Shown here one piece after another: positions 24,842 to 37,657 of a DNA stretch of 52,442 nucleotides (position 1 is the stretch's first letter; each line of letters begins with the position of its first letter). A program made the position numbers and the translations under genes. The stretch is from positions 1 through 52,442 of the forward strand of contig JBFISM010000008.1 of the NCBI GenBank assembly GCA_041608535.1, read 5' to 3'. This DNA comes from JBFISM01 sp041608535 (GTDB lineage: Bacteria > Actinomycetota > Acidimicrobiia > Spongiisociales > UBA5794). The notes below the pieces were generated by a model. It saw only the letters and a list, made by a program, of their open reading frames with translations, was not told where the DNA came from and did not search any database.

Positions 24842-25741
24842 GTGACGGCACGGTTTCCGAACCTGTTTCTGGTGGGTGCGATGCGGAGTGGCACCACGGC
24901 ATTGCACGAGACGCTCGGACGCCATCCCGACATCTTCATGAGCGCCGTCAAGGAGCCGGCGTACTTCGCCGATCCGGCGCAGCTCGCTGCCGACAGCCGC
25001 ATCGCCTCCTCTGCGGGTTTCTCCGGCCAACGTGGGCGCTACCTCGAGCTGTTCGCCGGGGCCGGCGACGGACGCTACGTCGGGGAGTCGAGCACGCATT
25101 ACACCAAACAGCCACGTATCACGGGCGTCCCCGAGCGCATTGCGGCTGCGGCGCCGGGTGCACGCATCATCTACTCGGTGCGCGACCCGGTGGACCGAAC
25201 GCTGAGCCATTACCGCTATGCGCTGCGCCTGAAATACGAGCGGCTGCGACCTCTCGAGGCGCTCCGCAACGACCCCATCTACTGCGCGGTCAGCGACTAC
25301 GCACGACAGATCGAACCGTATATGCGACTCTTCGGCGAAGATGCCGTCCGGATCGTCGTGCTCGAGGAGCTCGCTGCGGGACCCGGGGCGCTGGGCGAGC
25401 TGTTCGCCTGGCTCGGCGTGGATCCGGTCGAAGATGAATCGCAGCCGCTGCAGCAGCGGAACGAAGTAGCGCCCGGGGTGCAGCGTGCCCGGGGTCCGGA
25501 GCTGCTTCACCGGGTGGGCCGCACCGCCGGTTATCAGCGCATCGCCCGCAACCTCGTGCCCGGTGCGGTGCGGACCCGGGTGCGGCGGCATCTCAACCAG
25601 GAGATCGACGAAGCGGACATTCGCTCCCCGATGGTCTTAGACCTACTCCGGACGACCCATCTGCCCCATGCCGCTGCGATGGAACAGCTCTTGGGCCGCC
25701 CGATGTCCCGCTGGACGACCCTGTACGGGAACGACGACTAG
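24842..25741 (+). CDS. sulfotransferase (PAPS-dependent), second of three
   Basis: A 299-residue sulfotransferase with FLVGAMRSGTTALHETLGRH at the N-terminus (5'-phosphosulfate loop) and SVRDPVDRTLSHYR as the 3'-phosphate motif. The paired layout resembles bacterial polysaccharide and glycolipid sulfotransferases. The GTG at 24842 directly precedes the first beta-strand; TAGCGT lies eight bases upstream, and the in-frame extension to 24437 overlaps the deacetylase gene and was rejected. The glycosyltransferase gene follows after four bases, implying joint modification of one acceptor. Confidence 0.85.
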   Translation: MTARFPNLFLVGAMRSGTTALHETLGRHPDIFMSAVKEPAYFADPAQLAADSRIASSAGFSGQRGRYLELFAGAGDGRYVGESSTHYTKQPRITGVPERIAAAAPGARIIYSVRDPVDRTLSHYRYALRLKYERLRPLEALRNDPIYCAVSDYARQIEPYMRLFGEDAVRIVVLEELAAGPGALGELFAWLGVDPVEDESQPLQQRNEVAPGVQRARGPELLHRVGRTAGYQRIARNLVPGAVRTRVRRHLNQEIDEADIRSPMVLDLLRTTHLPHAAAMEQLLGRPMSRWTTLYGNDD

Positions 25742-25745
25742 CCGT

Positions 25746-27119
25746 ATGGGGCACGTCCTGATCGTCACGAGCCAGATGGCGGGTCGCGTCAACGTGAGCT
25801 GTGAGCTGGCTCGCCGTATCGAGTCGGCGGGACACACCGCAACGATCGCCAGCCCGGCCGACATCCAGGAACGGGTGGCCGCTCACGGCCGCCACTATCA
25901 ACGGGTGGCCGGCCCCGATCTTGCCACCGCCGCCGGGTCGGGGCCTTCCGGAGCGCCGTCCCGTCTCCTTGGATTCCTCAAGAGGCTCCCCCAGGTGAGA
26001 TCCGTGGAGGCACGACGGCAGCGGAAGGTCGATGACCTCGATCCCGACGGCTTCATCGGTTCGGTGAGGGATCTCGAGACGGATCTCCTGCTCGTCGACA
26101 TGGAACTTCCGGCACACGTCATTGCGGGCTGGGCGTGCGGCGTGCCCGTCGTGGTGTGGTCGACGATGCTTGCGCTGTGGAAGGCGCCCGGGCTACCTCC
26201 GCTTGGATCGACCATCATTCCCGGTCACGGGTGGCGAGGCAGCGCATTCGGCATCGAGCTCGCCTGGCTGCGCTTCCGGCTGTGGAAGTGGCAACGCACC
26301 CAGCGCCAACGCATCACGCGATTCGGTGAGGACCAGATGTCGGTGATGCGGACCCTCGCCGAACGTGTGGGCTTCCCGCTCGAATCCGAGGCGGACCCCC
26401 ACCAGTGGCCGGTACCGTTTCTCTACAAGAGCATCCCCCTGCTGGTGTGCAATGCGTCGGAACTGGACTTTCCCCACCGCCCCTGGCCGACGGCCCACTA
26501 CGTGGGCCCTGTGCTCGACCCCCGACGCGAACCCGCTGCGGGCGAGCATCGCACGTTGTCGAACGAGCTGGCGACCCTCTACGCCCGGCGCAGTTCCGGT
26601 GAGTCCAGCGCGCTCGTCTATTGCAGTTTCGGTGCGTGGCACCAAGGCGACGATCTCGCGTTCATTCGCACGGTGGCCGCTGCGGTTGCGGCTCGATCCG
26701 ATTGGGATCTGGTGATCGGTCTCGGCGGCAGAGTGGACCCGGCGGACCTCGGCGAGTTTGCCGGCAACGTGCACGCCTACGCCTGGGCGCCCCAACTCGC
26801 CGTGCTGCAGCACGCTGATGTAGCCATACATCATGCAGGAATCTCGAGCGTGAACGAATCGATCGTCGCCGGCGTTCCCATGGTGGTGTACCCGTTCGAC
26901 TTCCTCGATCAGCCTGGGAACGCAGCCCGAATCGTTCATCACGGACTGGGTGTCGTCGGGGATCGCAACACAGACGGTGCGTCCGACGTACTCCGTCATC
27001 TCGACCGCGTCCTCGGTGATCCTGGCTACAAGGAGCGGGTGCTGGAAATGCGCGAAACGTTCGCGCGTTACGTCGCTGCAGACCCGGCTTTGCACTTCCT
27101 TCTCGAACGACTGCCCTGA
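25746..27119 (+). CDS. GT1/UGT-type glycosyltransferase
   Basis: A 457-residue GT-B glycosyltransferase of the UDP-glycosyltransferase class common in natural-product tailoring. The donor-site signature is clear: WAPQLAVLQHADVAIHHAG followed by ESIVAGVPMVVYP and DQPGNAARI. Such enzymes add sugars to small hydrophobic acceptors, which fits a lipopeptide better than a cell-wall polymer. The ATG at 25746 comes four bases after the sulfotransferase stop. Convergent with the sulfotransferase gene of the NRPS operon, with eight bases between stops and no visible terminator. Confidence 0.87.
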   Translation: MGHVLIVTSQMAGRVNVSCELARRIESAGHTATIASPADIQERVAAHGRHYQRVAGPDLATAAGSGPSGAPSRLLGFLKRLPQVRSVEARRQRKVDDLDPDGFIGSVRDLETDLLLVDMELPAHVIAGWACGVPVVVWSTMLALWKAPGLPPLGSTIIPGHGWRGSAFGIELAWLRFRLWKWQRTQRQRITRFGEDQMSVMRTLAERVGFPLESEADPHQWPVPFLYKSIPLLVCNASELDFPHRPWPTAHYVGPVLDPRREPAAGEHRTLSNELATLYARRSSGESSALVYCSFGAWHQGDDLAFIRTVAAAVAARSDWDLVIGLGGRVDPADLGEFAGNVHAYAWAPQLAVLQHADVAIHHAGISSVNESIVAGVPMVVYPFDFLDQPGNAARIVHHGLGVVGDRNTDGASDVLRHLDRVLGDPGYKERVLEMRETFARYVAADPALHFLLERLP

Positions 27120-27127
27120 GCGAACCG

Positions 27128-27976
27128 CTACCAGGAGTCGCCGGCTGCAAAGCCGTAGGCGACGAGCGCATCGCCGGCGAGCTGCTTGATCAGCGCCTTG
27201 TCATCGTCGTCGAGCTCGTCGCACCAGCGACCCCGCCCGTCGAAGACCGGCTGGCGAGCCTGCCAGCTGCGGTACGAGCGGTGTGCGCTCCCGGAGCGGG
27301 CTTGGGGTGGCTCCTGCTGGAGAGCGAGCCGTGCTGCGGCCTCACGCGCACCTTGCATCCTCCCCAGGAACACGAATCCAGATTGCTCGTGCCGCAACAG
27401 CGCCGGTTCGAAGTCCTCGCCGAGAAAGGCCATGAGGCGCCCGAGCGACTCCGTGGGCGTTCCAACCAGATCCTCATACCGAAGAGCAAAGACTCGTGGA
27501 TCAGCGACGAACGCGTCGGCAGCTGCGTTGTCCTCGAGCCATCGCCTGATCGCCGCCTCGAGATCGCCGGTGCGATCCCGGAGTGAGCAGGCCACATCTC
27601 TGCCGTCGCGGCGCATGACGATGACGGCGGCATCGGGGAACCGGGACAGGAGCCAACCTATCGATCGCACGCTGCTCGGAGTCTTTTCCACCCATCGCTG
27701 CTTGCCGCGTCGTTTGGTGGCGCGGTTGAACCGGGCAACGAGCTGATCCACATGCGTTGGGCTCCGCTCCGGCAGCGACGACTCGAAAGGGATCGCATGG
27801 AGCCGGGAATGGGCGCTGAGAATCGCCAGCAGCAGCGTCGTTCCGCTGTGGCCACACCCAACGATGAAGATCGGCGGGCCGATGGGTGCCTCGGGCCGTC
27901 CCCGGCGAAGATTGCGCTTCAGCCACGCCACTCCCCACCCCACACGCTCGGCGGCGGCGTGGGCGACCCGCTCCAT
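27128..27976 (-). CDS. sulfotransferase, last gene of the NRPS operon
   Basis: A 282-residue PAPS-dependent sulfotransferase. GCGHSGTTLLLAILSAHS is the 5'-phosphosulfate loop and RRDGRDVACSLRDR carries the 3'-phosphate residues. The ATG at 27976 with AAGGGG upstream was chosen; longer in-frame reading enters NRPS3. It starts 23 nt after the NRPS3 stop on the same strand, so sulfation is probably a tailoring step of the NRPS product. Whether it acts on peptide, lipid or sugar cannot be told. Confidence 0.87.
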   Translation of the reverse strand: MERVAHAAAERVGWGVAWLKRNLRRGRPEAPIGPPIFIVGCGHSGTTLLLAILSAHSRLHAIPFESSLPERSPTHVDQLVARFNRATKRRGKQRWVEKTPSSVRSIGWLLSRFPDAAVIVMRRDGRDVACSLRDRTGDLEAAIRRWLEDNAAADAFVADPRVFALRYEDLVGTPTESLGRLMAFLGEDFEPALLRHEQSGFVFLGRMQGAREAAARLALQQEPPQARSGSAHRSYRSWQARQPVFDGRGRWCDELDDDDKALIKQLAGDALVAYGFAAGDSW

Positions 27977-27999
27977 TGAGATCCCCTTCGGGTTCACGC

Positions 28000-31127
<3,128 letters not shown>

Positions 31128-31131
<4 letters not shown>

Positions 31132-34100
31132 GCCGACCCTTCGGTCTCGCCGAACTCTGCGAGGAGAGCGTCGAGCTGGTCTTGATCGAGGCCCGCCTCG
31201 GGAAAAGCCTCGGGAGTGAACGCACCGACCACCGGTGCCGGGAGGGGCTCGATGGGTGTCGCGGACTCGATCTTCGCCACTTTGGCGAGCTCGGCGATCG
31301 TGTCGTGCTCGAACACGTCCTGGGGCGTGAACACGAGACCATTGGCGTGGGCTTTGGCCACGATCTGGATATTGAGGATCGAATCGCCACCGAGCTCGAG
31401 GAACGGGTCGTGCACGCCGATGCGATCCACACCGAGAACGGAACGCCAGATCTCGACGAGTTGCTCTTCCACCGGGTTGCGAGGTTCGACGTGCTCGGCC
31501 CCGGTGCGCACCACGCTGCGGGGATCGGGCAGCGCATCCCTGTCGACCTTGCCGTTGACGTTGAGCGGCATTGCAGCGAGCGGCACCAGATACGACGGCA
31601 CCATCGGGTCGGGCAGCAGTTCGGCGAGACTGCGGCGGACTTCCGGAGGGCTGAGCTCATCGCCCACGTAGTACGCCACGAGGCGCTGCTCCGTGCTCCG
31701 GAAGCCGGAACCGTCGGCGAAGTCGTACCCGATCCGGTCGAGGATGCGGCGTACTTCCGTCACGTCGATCTCGTCGTCGAGCTCGGCGAGGGCCGCCGCC
31801 TTGGTCTTGTGCCCGAGCCGGACATCCCAGCTGTAGGGAAGCGCATAGTTGTGGAATCCGCGTTCCTGCTTGTGGACGTAGATGCCCGTGTTGTTGATGA
31901 GGCAGTTGGTCGATCGTCCGGTGTCCTTTGGTCTCACCCACGGCGCCTTCTCGTCGAGGAAGCCGTACAACTCGGCGAGACCCACATCGCAATAGCGGTA
32001 GAAGTCCACGATCCGGATCTCGTCGAACACCGTTGCGTCGTCGAAGACGGTTGTGTCGAGTAGCTGCCGGACTGCATCGTCGACGGCGTGGTAGGCCTTT
32101 CTCGCCTCGACGACCGCCCGATCGATGTCGGCCGGATCGGTGATCCCGATCCGGAAGAGATCGGCCAACCGGGTCTCGAAGATCTGACCCCGGGAGAGCC
32201 CGGTGACGATGAACCGTAGCCCGCGCTCAGCCGCCAGCGCCGTGGCCAGCGTGTAGATGGTCTTGAAGCACCCTTGGCACACGTTGGAGAACTGGCCGAG
32301 GCTGTCCGCGAAGATATCGTCCATCGCGGGGGTGCTGCCCCACACCAGTTCGAGCCCCAGATCGGCGACGGCTCGCTCGATGTTCGCCTTGGCGCCGTCA
32401 GAGATGAACCCGTTGTCGAGACTGAACACGAGCGGAGTGAGCCCGTGCTCTACGAGCTGATACAGGGCATACGTGCTGTCTTTCCCCCCGCTGAGCAACA
32501 TGAGGCAGTCGGGGTCGCCATTCGTGGAACGATGCCCGGCAAAGATGCCGTCGAAGTCGTCCATCGTGCCGAAATACGCGGCGGCGGTGTTGCGGTGGAC
32601 CTCATGGAAGCGGCAGGGGGCACAGATCATCTCGTCGTCGAGGTTTGCGTCGGGATGGTGCGCCGCGAGACCGCACCGTACGCACTGCTGGCTACGCACG
32701 GCGCTGGTGACGCGTGCTGTCTCGGTCTCGAGCACGTCGACGACAGCCGTCGTCACGCCCGGCATCTGACCGAGCGCGGCTTCCACCTCACCCAACTCGA
32801 TGCGATGGCCCCGCACCTTCACCTGATCGTCGCTGCGGCCGAGGAACTCGATCACCCCGGGTTTGGCCCAGCGGGCGAGATCACCGGTGCGGTACATCCG
32901 AGTTCCGGGGTGATGGGGATCATCGTCAAAACGCTCCGCAGTCAGCTCAGGCCGGTTGAGGTAACCGGCGGCGACACCGTTCCCGGAGACGCAAAGTTCA
33001 CCGACCACCCCGACGGGCACCGGTTGATCTGCTGCATCGAGCACGGAGACTCTCGTGTTCGGTGCTGGTGTGCCGATCGGGACCGACATCGCCCGATCGG
33101 CTTGGGGGTCGTAGCGATGCAGCATGCATCCGACCGTGGCCTCGGTTGGTCCGTACTCGTTGTAGATCGCGAGGCGCCCTGCGCTGCTTCGATACACCGC
33201 CTCCGCCAGCGATGTCCTCAGCTCCTCACCACCGAGGATGAGCGTTCGTATCCGTGACGTTTGCAGGGCACCAGGCTCGAGCACCGCGAGGTGGGACGGT
33301 GTCAGCTTCACCACATCGACGGCATCGTCGGCGAACACATCGGCGACGGCGAGATCTCGTCCGGTGCTGGGTTCGGGGTAGACGACGACGGTTCCCCCGG
33401 ACGCCAGCGGGACGAACAGCGACGTGACCGTGAGGTCGAATCCGATCGACGAGTACAGGGGGAAGCTCACCGGCCCGTCGGCGGCGTACACCGAGCAAGC
33501 CCACGACACGTAGTCGATGAGGTTCCCATTGGTGACGACCACCCCCTTGGGCACCCCAGTCGAACCCGACGTGTACATCACATAAGCAACGTCACCGGCG
33601 GACGACGCCGAGGTCCTCTCGTCGGCGCCGGCAGCAGCGAGCGGCAGTTCGATCGTTGCGACGCCGCTCTGCGGGAGGTCGCCACGGACTCCTTCCGTGG
33701 TGATGACGGCGGCGACGGCGCTGTCTTCGAGAATGAACGAGATGCGCGAGGCGGGGTAGCTGCGATCGATGGGTACGTATGCGGCGCCGGCTTTCAGAAC
33801 GCCGAGTACCGCAGTCACCAGCTCGATGGAACGCGGTAGGTAGATCGCCACGCACGGTGTCTCATCCTCGGTGTCGGGCGGAAGCGCCCCCTTCACGGCG
33901 GTGGCGATACGATCGCTCTGGACGTCGAGCTCCCGGTAGCTGAGCGAGGTCGCACCGGCGACAACGGCCGCAGCATCCGGAGTCGCCGCCGCCCACTCGG
34001 CAAAGACCTCGAGTACCGACCCGTACCGCACGCTCACTTCCGGACCAACGAACGCATCGATGGCGCTGCGCTCTGCCGCATCGAGCAGATCGAAGGTTGC

Positions 34101-35372
34101 GATCGGGGTGTCGGGATCATCGAGCAGGGCGTCGAGCGTCGCCACAAAGTGCCGCACGATGCGCTCCTCTGCCGTTCCGTCGAAGATCTCGCTGCTCAGG
34201 TCGAAGTGGAGCTGCACTTCACCGGTCGCATCGAAGTCGTGCACCTGGAGGCGGAGGCTGTGGTCGCTGTCACCGTGGCCGGAATGGACCCACTCGGACT
34301 CCATGGGCCAGCCGTTGAAAGGGGTGAATGTGGCGTTGATGTAATTGAGCAGTACCGAGAACGCCCGGTTGTGGGTGGCGCTGCTGGTCCCCGGCCTGGC
34401 GTGGAGCAGCATGCGCTGTGCGGCCTCGCCGGTCTTGGCGAGCAAACTGCGGAACGTCTCGTTGGGTTGCAGCGAGACGTCCACCGGAAGCACCTCCATG
34501 AACAGACCGGCGGTGTCCTTGAACCGCCGCGACGGTCGGTTGTGCGCCGGGGCGAGGATGGCGAGCTCGGTCTCCCCGGTGATGCGGTGGAGCCAGGCGA
34601 ACATCGTCGTGGCGAAGACGGCGAACTCCGACACGCCGCTCATCATCGAACCGCCACCACCCAGTTCGTCGACGAGCAGCGCAATGCGTGCCGTGCGGTC
34701 GTTGCCCAGACCGGCGGAGACCCGATCGGTGCGGGTGAGCCCGCCGGGACGTGGTGTCGTGCCGTAGAAGCTCAGCGTCGGGAACTGTCGTTCGGCAACC
34801 CGGCTCCAGTGGGCGGTGGCCTCGGCGTGTTCCTCGCTGGCACGGAATCGCTGCTCGTAGTCGACATACGACTCGAAGGATGGAAAATCGGGGACCGGTG
34901 CGTCGCCGGCGTCGAGGGCTCGGTACAGCTGCTCCAACCTGCGGTACACGATCGCAGTAGCCCATCCGTCGGTGATCAGGTGGTGTTGGACGAGGAACCA
35001 GACGAAGTCCTCGTCACCGAGCTTCACGAGGGTGCCGCGATACAGGCTGGTGGCGAGTTCGAGCATCTCGGCCGCCTCGGCGGGAGCCCACGCCGCATAC
35101 GCCTCTTCGGGATCGGGTGCCGTCGACAGGTCGACGTGGCGGAGAGGGTCAGGCTGTTCGCCGACCACCGTGCGCTGCGGCACCCCATCTACGGAGGTGA
35201 AGACGGTGCGGAGCGAATCCGTGCCGGCCACCAGCATGGCGAAAGCATGTTCAAACCGTGCAGGTTCGACCGGGCCCCGGATACGGAAGGCGTGCACCAT
35301 GTTGTACAGCGGATCCGTGGGGTGCAGTTGCTGACCCGCCCAGATGAGGGCCTGCGCGTTGGTCAGGCTCAC
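31128..35372 (-). CDS. NRPS2: C-A-T module with a PP-loop ATPase embedded in the A domain
   Basis: A 1414-residue NRPS. The C domain (about 1-430, HHLITDG at 130-136) begins TNAQALIWAGQQLHP and looks more like a starter/acyl-accepting C domain than those of NRPS1 and NRPS3. The A domain has a code read as DLTKIGEVGK, an asparagine-type code. After motif A8 (GHRIELGEVEAAL) about 340 residues intervene before A9/A10 (NGKVDR near 1273). The insert (about 885-1229) has a four-Cys finger (C897, C900, C917, C920), the PP-loop SGGKDST (961-967), C1032xxC1035 and a C-terminal block NCLINNTGIYVHKQERGFHN, matching N-acetyl-sugar amidotransferases. The T-domain serine is S1331, followed by a docking-like tail. 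The GTG at 35372 with GGAGGGGG upstream is preferred over a TTG 12 codons earlier. Confidence 0.93.
31686..32720 (-). other. insertion: PP-loop ATP pyrophosphatase domain inside the NRPS2 A domain
   Basis: This coding segment is the part of NRPS2 not explained by a normal A domain. It looks complete rather than a fragment: zinc-finger-like cysteines, ATP-binding PP-loop, an inner CxxC and the family's C-terminal block are all in order, and the reading frame is open across both junctions. In the WbpG-like family the ATP is cleaved to AMP and pyrophosphate to activate an amide oxygen for attack by ammonia, giving an amidine. Boundaries are estimated to within about ten residues from where A8 ends and RLVAYYVG resumes. 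Confidence 0.85.
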
Positions 35373-35394
35373 GCTGCTCCCCCTCCGTCCGGCA

Positions 35395-35640
35395 TCAGGC
35401 AGCTCCAAGTCCTTCGAGGTACGAAGCGATGGCGCCGACGGTCCCGAAGCGATCCGGGGTCACGTCGAGCGGCGGGATGTCCACGCCAAACGTCGTCTTG
35501 ATCCAGGCGATGAGACGAACGTAGGCAATCGAGTCGAACCCCAACTCGACGAGATCGTCCTCGGGTTCCAGCACGACATCGTCGCCCACCATCCGCAGCT
35601 GGTGCTCGACATAGTCCTTGATCTTCGCCTCCGTCGCCAT
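35395..35640 (-). CDS. free-standing acyl carrier protein
   Basis: An 81-residue ACP with the phosphopantetheine site GFDSIAYVRLI and the usual four-helix pattern with an acidic helix II. It starts at the ATG at 35640 with AAAGGAA upstream; a longer frame reaching 35820 overlaps the acyl-CoA dehydrogenase gene. It lies between that dehydrogenase and NRPS2, 22 nt before the NRPS2 start. It probably carries the acyl starter on which the dehydrogenase acts before NRPS2 condenses it with its amino acid. Confidence 0.88.
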   Translation of the reverse strand: MATEAKIKDYVEHQLRMVGDDVVLEPEDDLVELGFDSIAYVRLIAWIKTTFGVDIPPLDVTPDRFGTVGAIASYLEGLGAA

Positions 35641-35674
35641 CAGACGTCCGTTCCTTTGGGCGGCGCAGCCATCG

Positions 35675-36823
35675 TCACAGTCCCAGCAGTCTTGCCACCA
35701 CGACACGCTGGATGTCCGAAGTTCCCGCATAGAGGACACCACCAACCGCGTCTCGCAGATCCCTTTCGATCTCGTGTTCGGTGAGGTAGCCGAGGCCACC
35801 GTGGGTTCGGATCGCGGCAAGGCTCGTCTCGAGGAAACTCTCGCTCAGGTGGAGCTTGAGCAGAGCCGACTCCATCGTCACGTCCTGTCCGGTTCCCAGC
35901 ATCCACGCCACCTTGTACAGAAGCAGACGGCTCGTCTCCAGCTTGAGCTTCATCTCGACGATACGGTTCGCCACGGACTGGAACTTCCCGATCGTCTGAC
36001 CGAACTGCCGGCGAGTGGTGGCGTGGGACAGTGCGGTGTCGAGCTGACGCTGCATGGCGCCGACGTGCGTCGACAGTATGAAGCATCGCTCCACTGCCAG
36101 AGCACTCGTCGAGATCGCCGTCCCGGCCCCTTCGGGACCCAACCGGTTCTCGTCGGGAACGAAACAGTCCTCGAGCACGAGATCGCCGACGGGTGCGGTC
36201 CGCACACCCATCTTGCCGCGCCAGACCCCGTTGTTCGCACCAGGCGTGCCGAGATCCACCAGGAAGGCCGTGAGTCCCCAGGCTCCACGGGTCGGGTCCA
36301 CCGTGGCGAACACCAGAGCAACGTCGGCGACTGGTCCCAGCGTGACCAGGCGCTTGTTGCCCGTCAGCCGGTACCCACCACCGACCCGGGTGGCGAGAGT
36401 GGCGATGGCGCTGTGGTCGGATCCGGCGTTCGTCTCGGTGACGGCATGACAGCCGATCGACGCACCCCCAGCCATCTTCGGCAAATAGCGCTGCTTCTGA
36501 TCATCGGTCCCGAACTCTGCGATCGGGTGAGCGACCGTCCACATGTGGGTAGCCAGAGCCAACGTGAGCCCGTTGTCCCGGCTTCCGTGACCCAACGCCT
36601 CCATGGCCAGCGCCGCCGTGACCGGGTCCGTGTCGTCACCGCTGGTGTTGTACTTACCGGGAACCGCCAACGACTGGATGCCGAAGTCGGCGCATCGTTG
36701 CCAGAGCGACCTGTCGAAGAGGCTCTCTCGGTCACGCTCGACCGTACCGTCATTGAGGGTTGCGGCAAAGGCGACGATGCGATCATGCAGCGCCTGTTGC
36801 TCGGGGGTCCAGCTGAAGTCCAT
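35675..36823 (-). CDS. acyl-CoA dehydrogenase-family flavoprotein
   Basis: A 382-residue FAD-dependent acyl-CoA (or acyl-ACP) dehydrogenase. FAD/substrate motifs CHAVTETNAGSD and RRQFGQTIGKFQ are present. The catalytic glutamate of MCAD-type enzymes (YEGTS) is alanine here, YAGTSDIQR with A366, but a glutamate at E245 in AVERC falls where isovaleryl-CoA dehydrogenase has its base, so the enzyme is probably active. The ATG directly follows the hydrolase stop codon. With the ACP next door, it likely introduces a 2,3-double bond into the starter acyl or aminoacyl group. Confidence 0.88.
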   Translation of the reverse strand: MDFSWTPEQQALHDRIVAFAATLNDGTVERDRESLFDRSLWQRCADFGIQSLAVPGKYNTSGDDTDPVTAALAMEALGHGSRDNGLTLALATHMWTVAHPIAEFGTDDQKQRYLPKMAGGASIGCHAVTETNAGSDHSAIATLATRVGGGYRLTGNKRLVTLGPVADVALVFATVDPTRGAWGLTAFLVDLGTPGANNGVWRGKMGVRTAPVGDLVLEDCFVPDENRLGPEGAGTAISTSALAVERCFILSTHVGAMQRQLDTALSHATTRRQFGQTIGKFQSVANRIVEMKLKLETSRLLLYKVAWMLGTGQDVTMESALLKLHLSESFLETSLAAIRTHGGLGYLTEHEIERDLRDAVGGVLYAGTSDIQRVVVARLLGL

Positions 36824-37657
36824 CTAGCGCGCCTCCACAACACCGAACGACTCGTGGACCCACTCGTCGATCTCATCGATGAGCCGCTCGCGGTGTCCGG
36901 GCAGCATGAAGGTGTGATCGGCGCTCTCGTAGAAACGCACCGTCACCAAGGGGTCGAACTCGAGCTCGGAGAGCGCCTCGGCGAGCTGGTTCTCGTAGTA
37001 GTACGGCAGCGGTCCAAGAGCCGTGTACACCATCAGCAGCTTCGTGCCCCGCTCGATGAGAGAGCCAAGCTCGGCGGCGAATCTGTCGCGGGAGACGTGC
37101 TCGTTCTCGAAAACGACGAGATCGTTGGCCGCCCCATCGGTGACTCCGCCCCGTCCCAGACGGCGGGCGAGATACCGTCGCCAGCGATCCCACTGCAGGA
37201 TTCGAGGCAGATAGTGGCGGATGTTGGATCGCAGCGTCGGGTACGAATAGCCGTCGAGGAGCACACACCCGCGAACTCGTGCGTCCACGAGTGCCGCACG
37301 AAACGCGTTGTATGCGCCGGTACACAGCCCGATGAGCACGTAGCCGTCGCTGTGTCCCTCGGCGTCGAGCGCATCCATCGCCTCGACGACGTCGCGCACG
37401 GAGCGCTCGATGTACAACAGTCTTTCGGCGTGCAGCTCACTGTCCCCAACGCCGGACATGTCGAATCGCAACGACGAGACCCCGCGGCGCGCGAGGCGGC
37501 GGGCGAGATCCACGTGGAGACGGTTGGGCCCCACGCGGTGCAGCAACCCCGCATTGAGCAGCACCACCGTGGGAGCCCCGGGACGGGGATCCGGCGCGGG
37601 TGTCAGCACCCCGAGCAGGTTGCCCTCGACGCCGAAGTACATGGCCCGCTCGTTCAT
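36824..37657 (-). CDS. alpha/beta hydrolase with a cysteine nucleophile
   Basis: A 277-residue alpha/beta-hydrolase. The nucleophile elbow reads GLCTG, with C112 in place of serine; a candidate histidine is H248 in SADHTFMLPGH, with an Asp in the VLLDGYS strand. It resembles the exosortase-A-associated/S33 hydrolases. Cys in the elbow is known for some thioesterases of peptide synthetases, so this is a candidate release or editing thioesterase for the cluster, whose modules have no standard TE. Its ATG overlaps the NRPS1 stop as ATGA, and its own stop abuts the dehydrogenase ATG. Confidence 0.85.
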   Translation of the reverse strand: MNERAMYFGVEGNLLGVLTPAPDPRPGAPTVVLLNAGLLHRVGPNRLHVDLARRLARRGVSSLRFDMSGVGDSELHAERLLYIERSVRDVVEAMDALDAEGHSDGYVLIGLCTGAYNAFRAALVDARVRGCVLLDGYSYPTLRSNIRHYLPRILQWDRWRRYLARRLGRGGVTDGAANDLVVFENEHVSRDRFAAELGSLIERGTKLLMVYTALGPLPYYYENQLAEALSELEFDPLVTVRFYESADHTFMLPGHRERLIDEIDEWVHESFGVVEAR

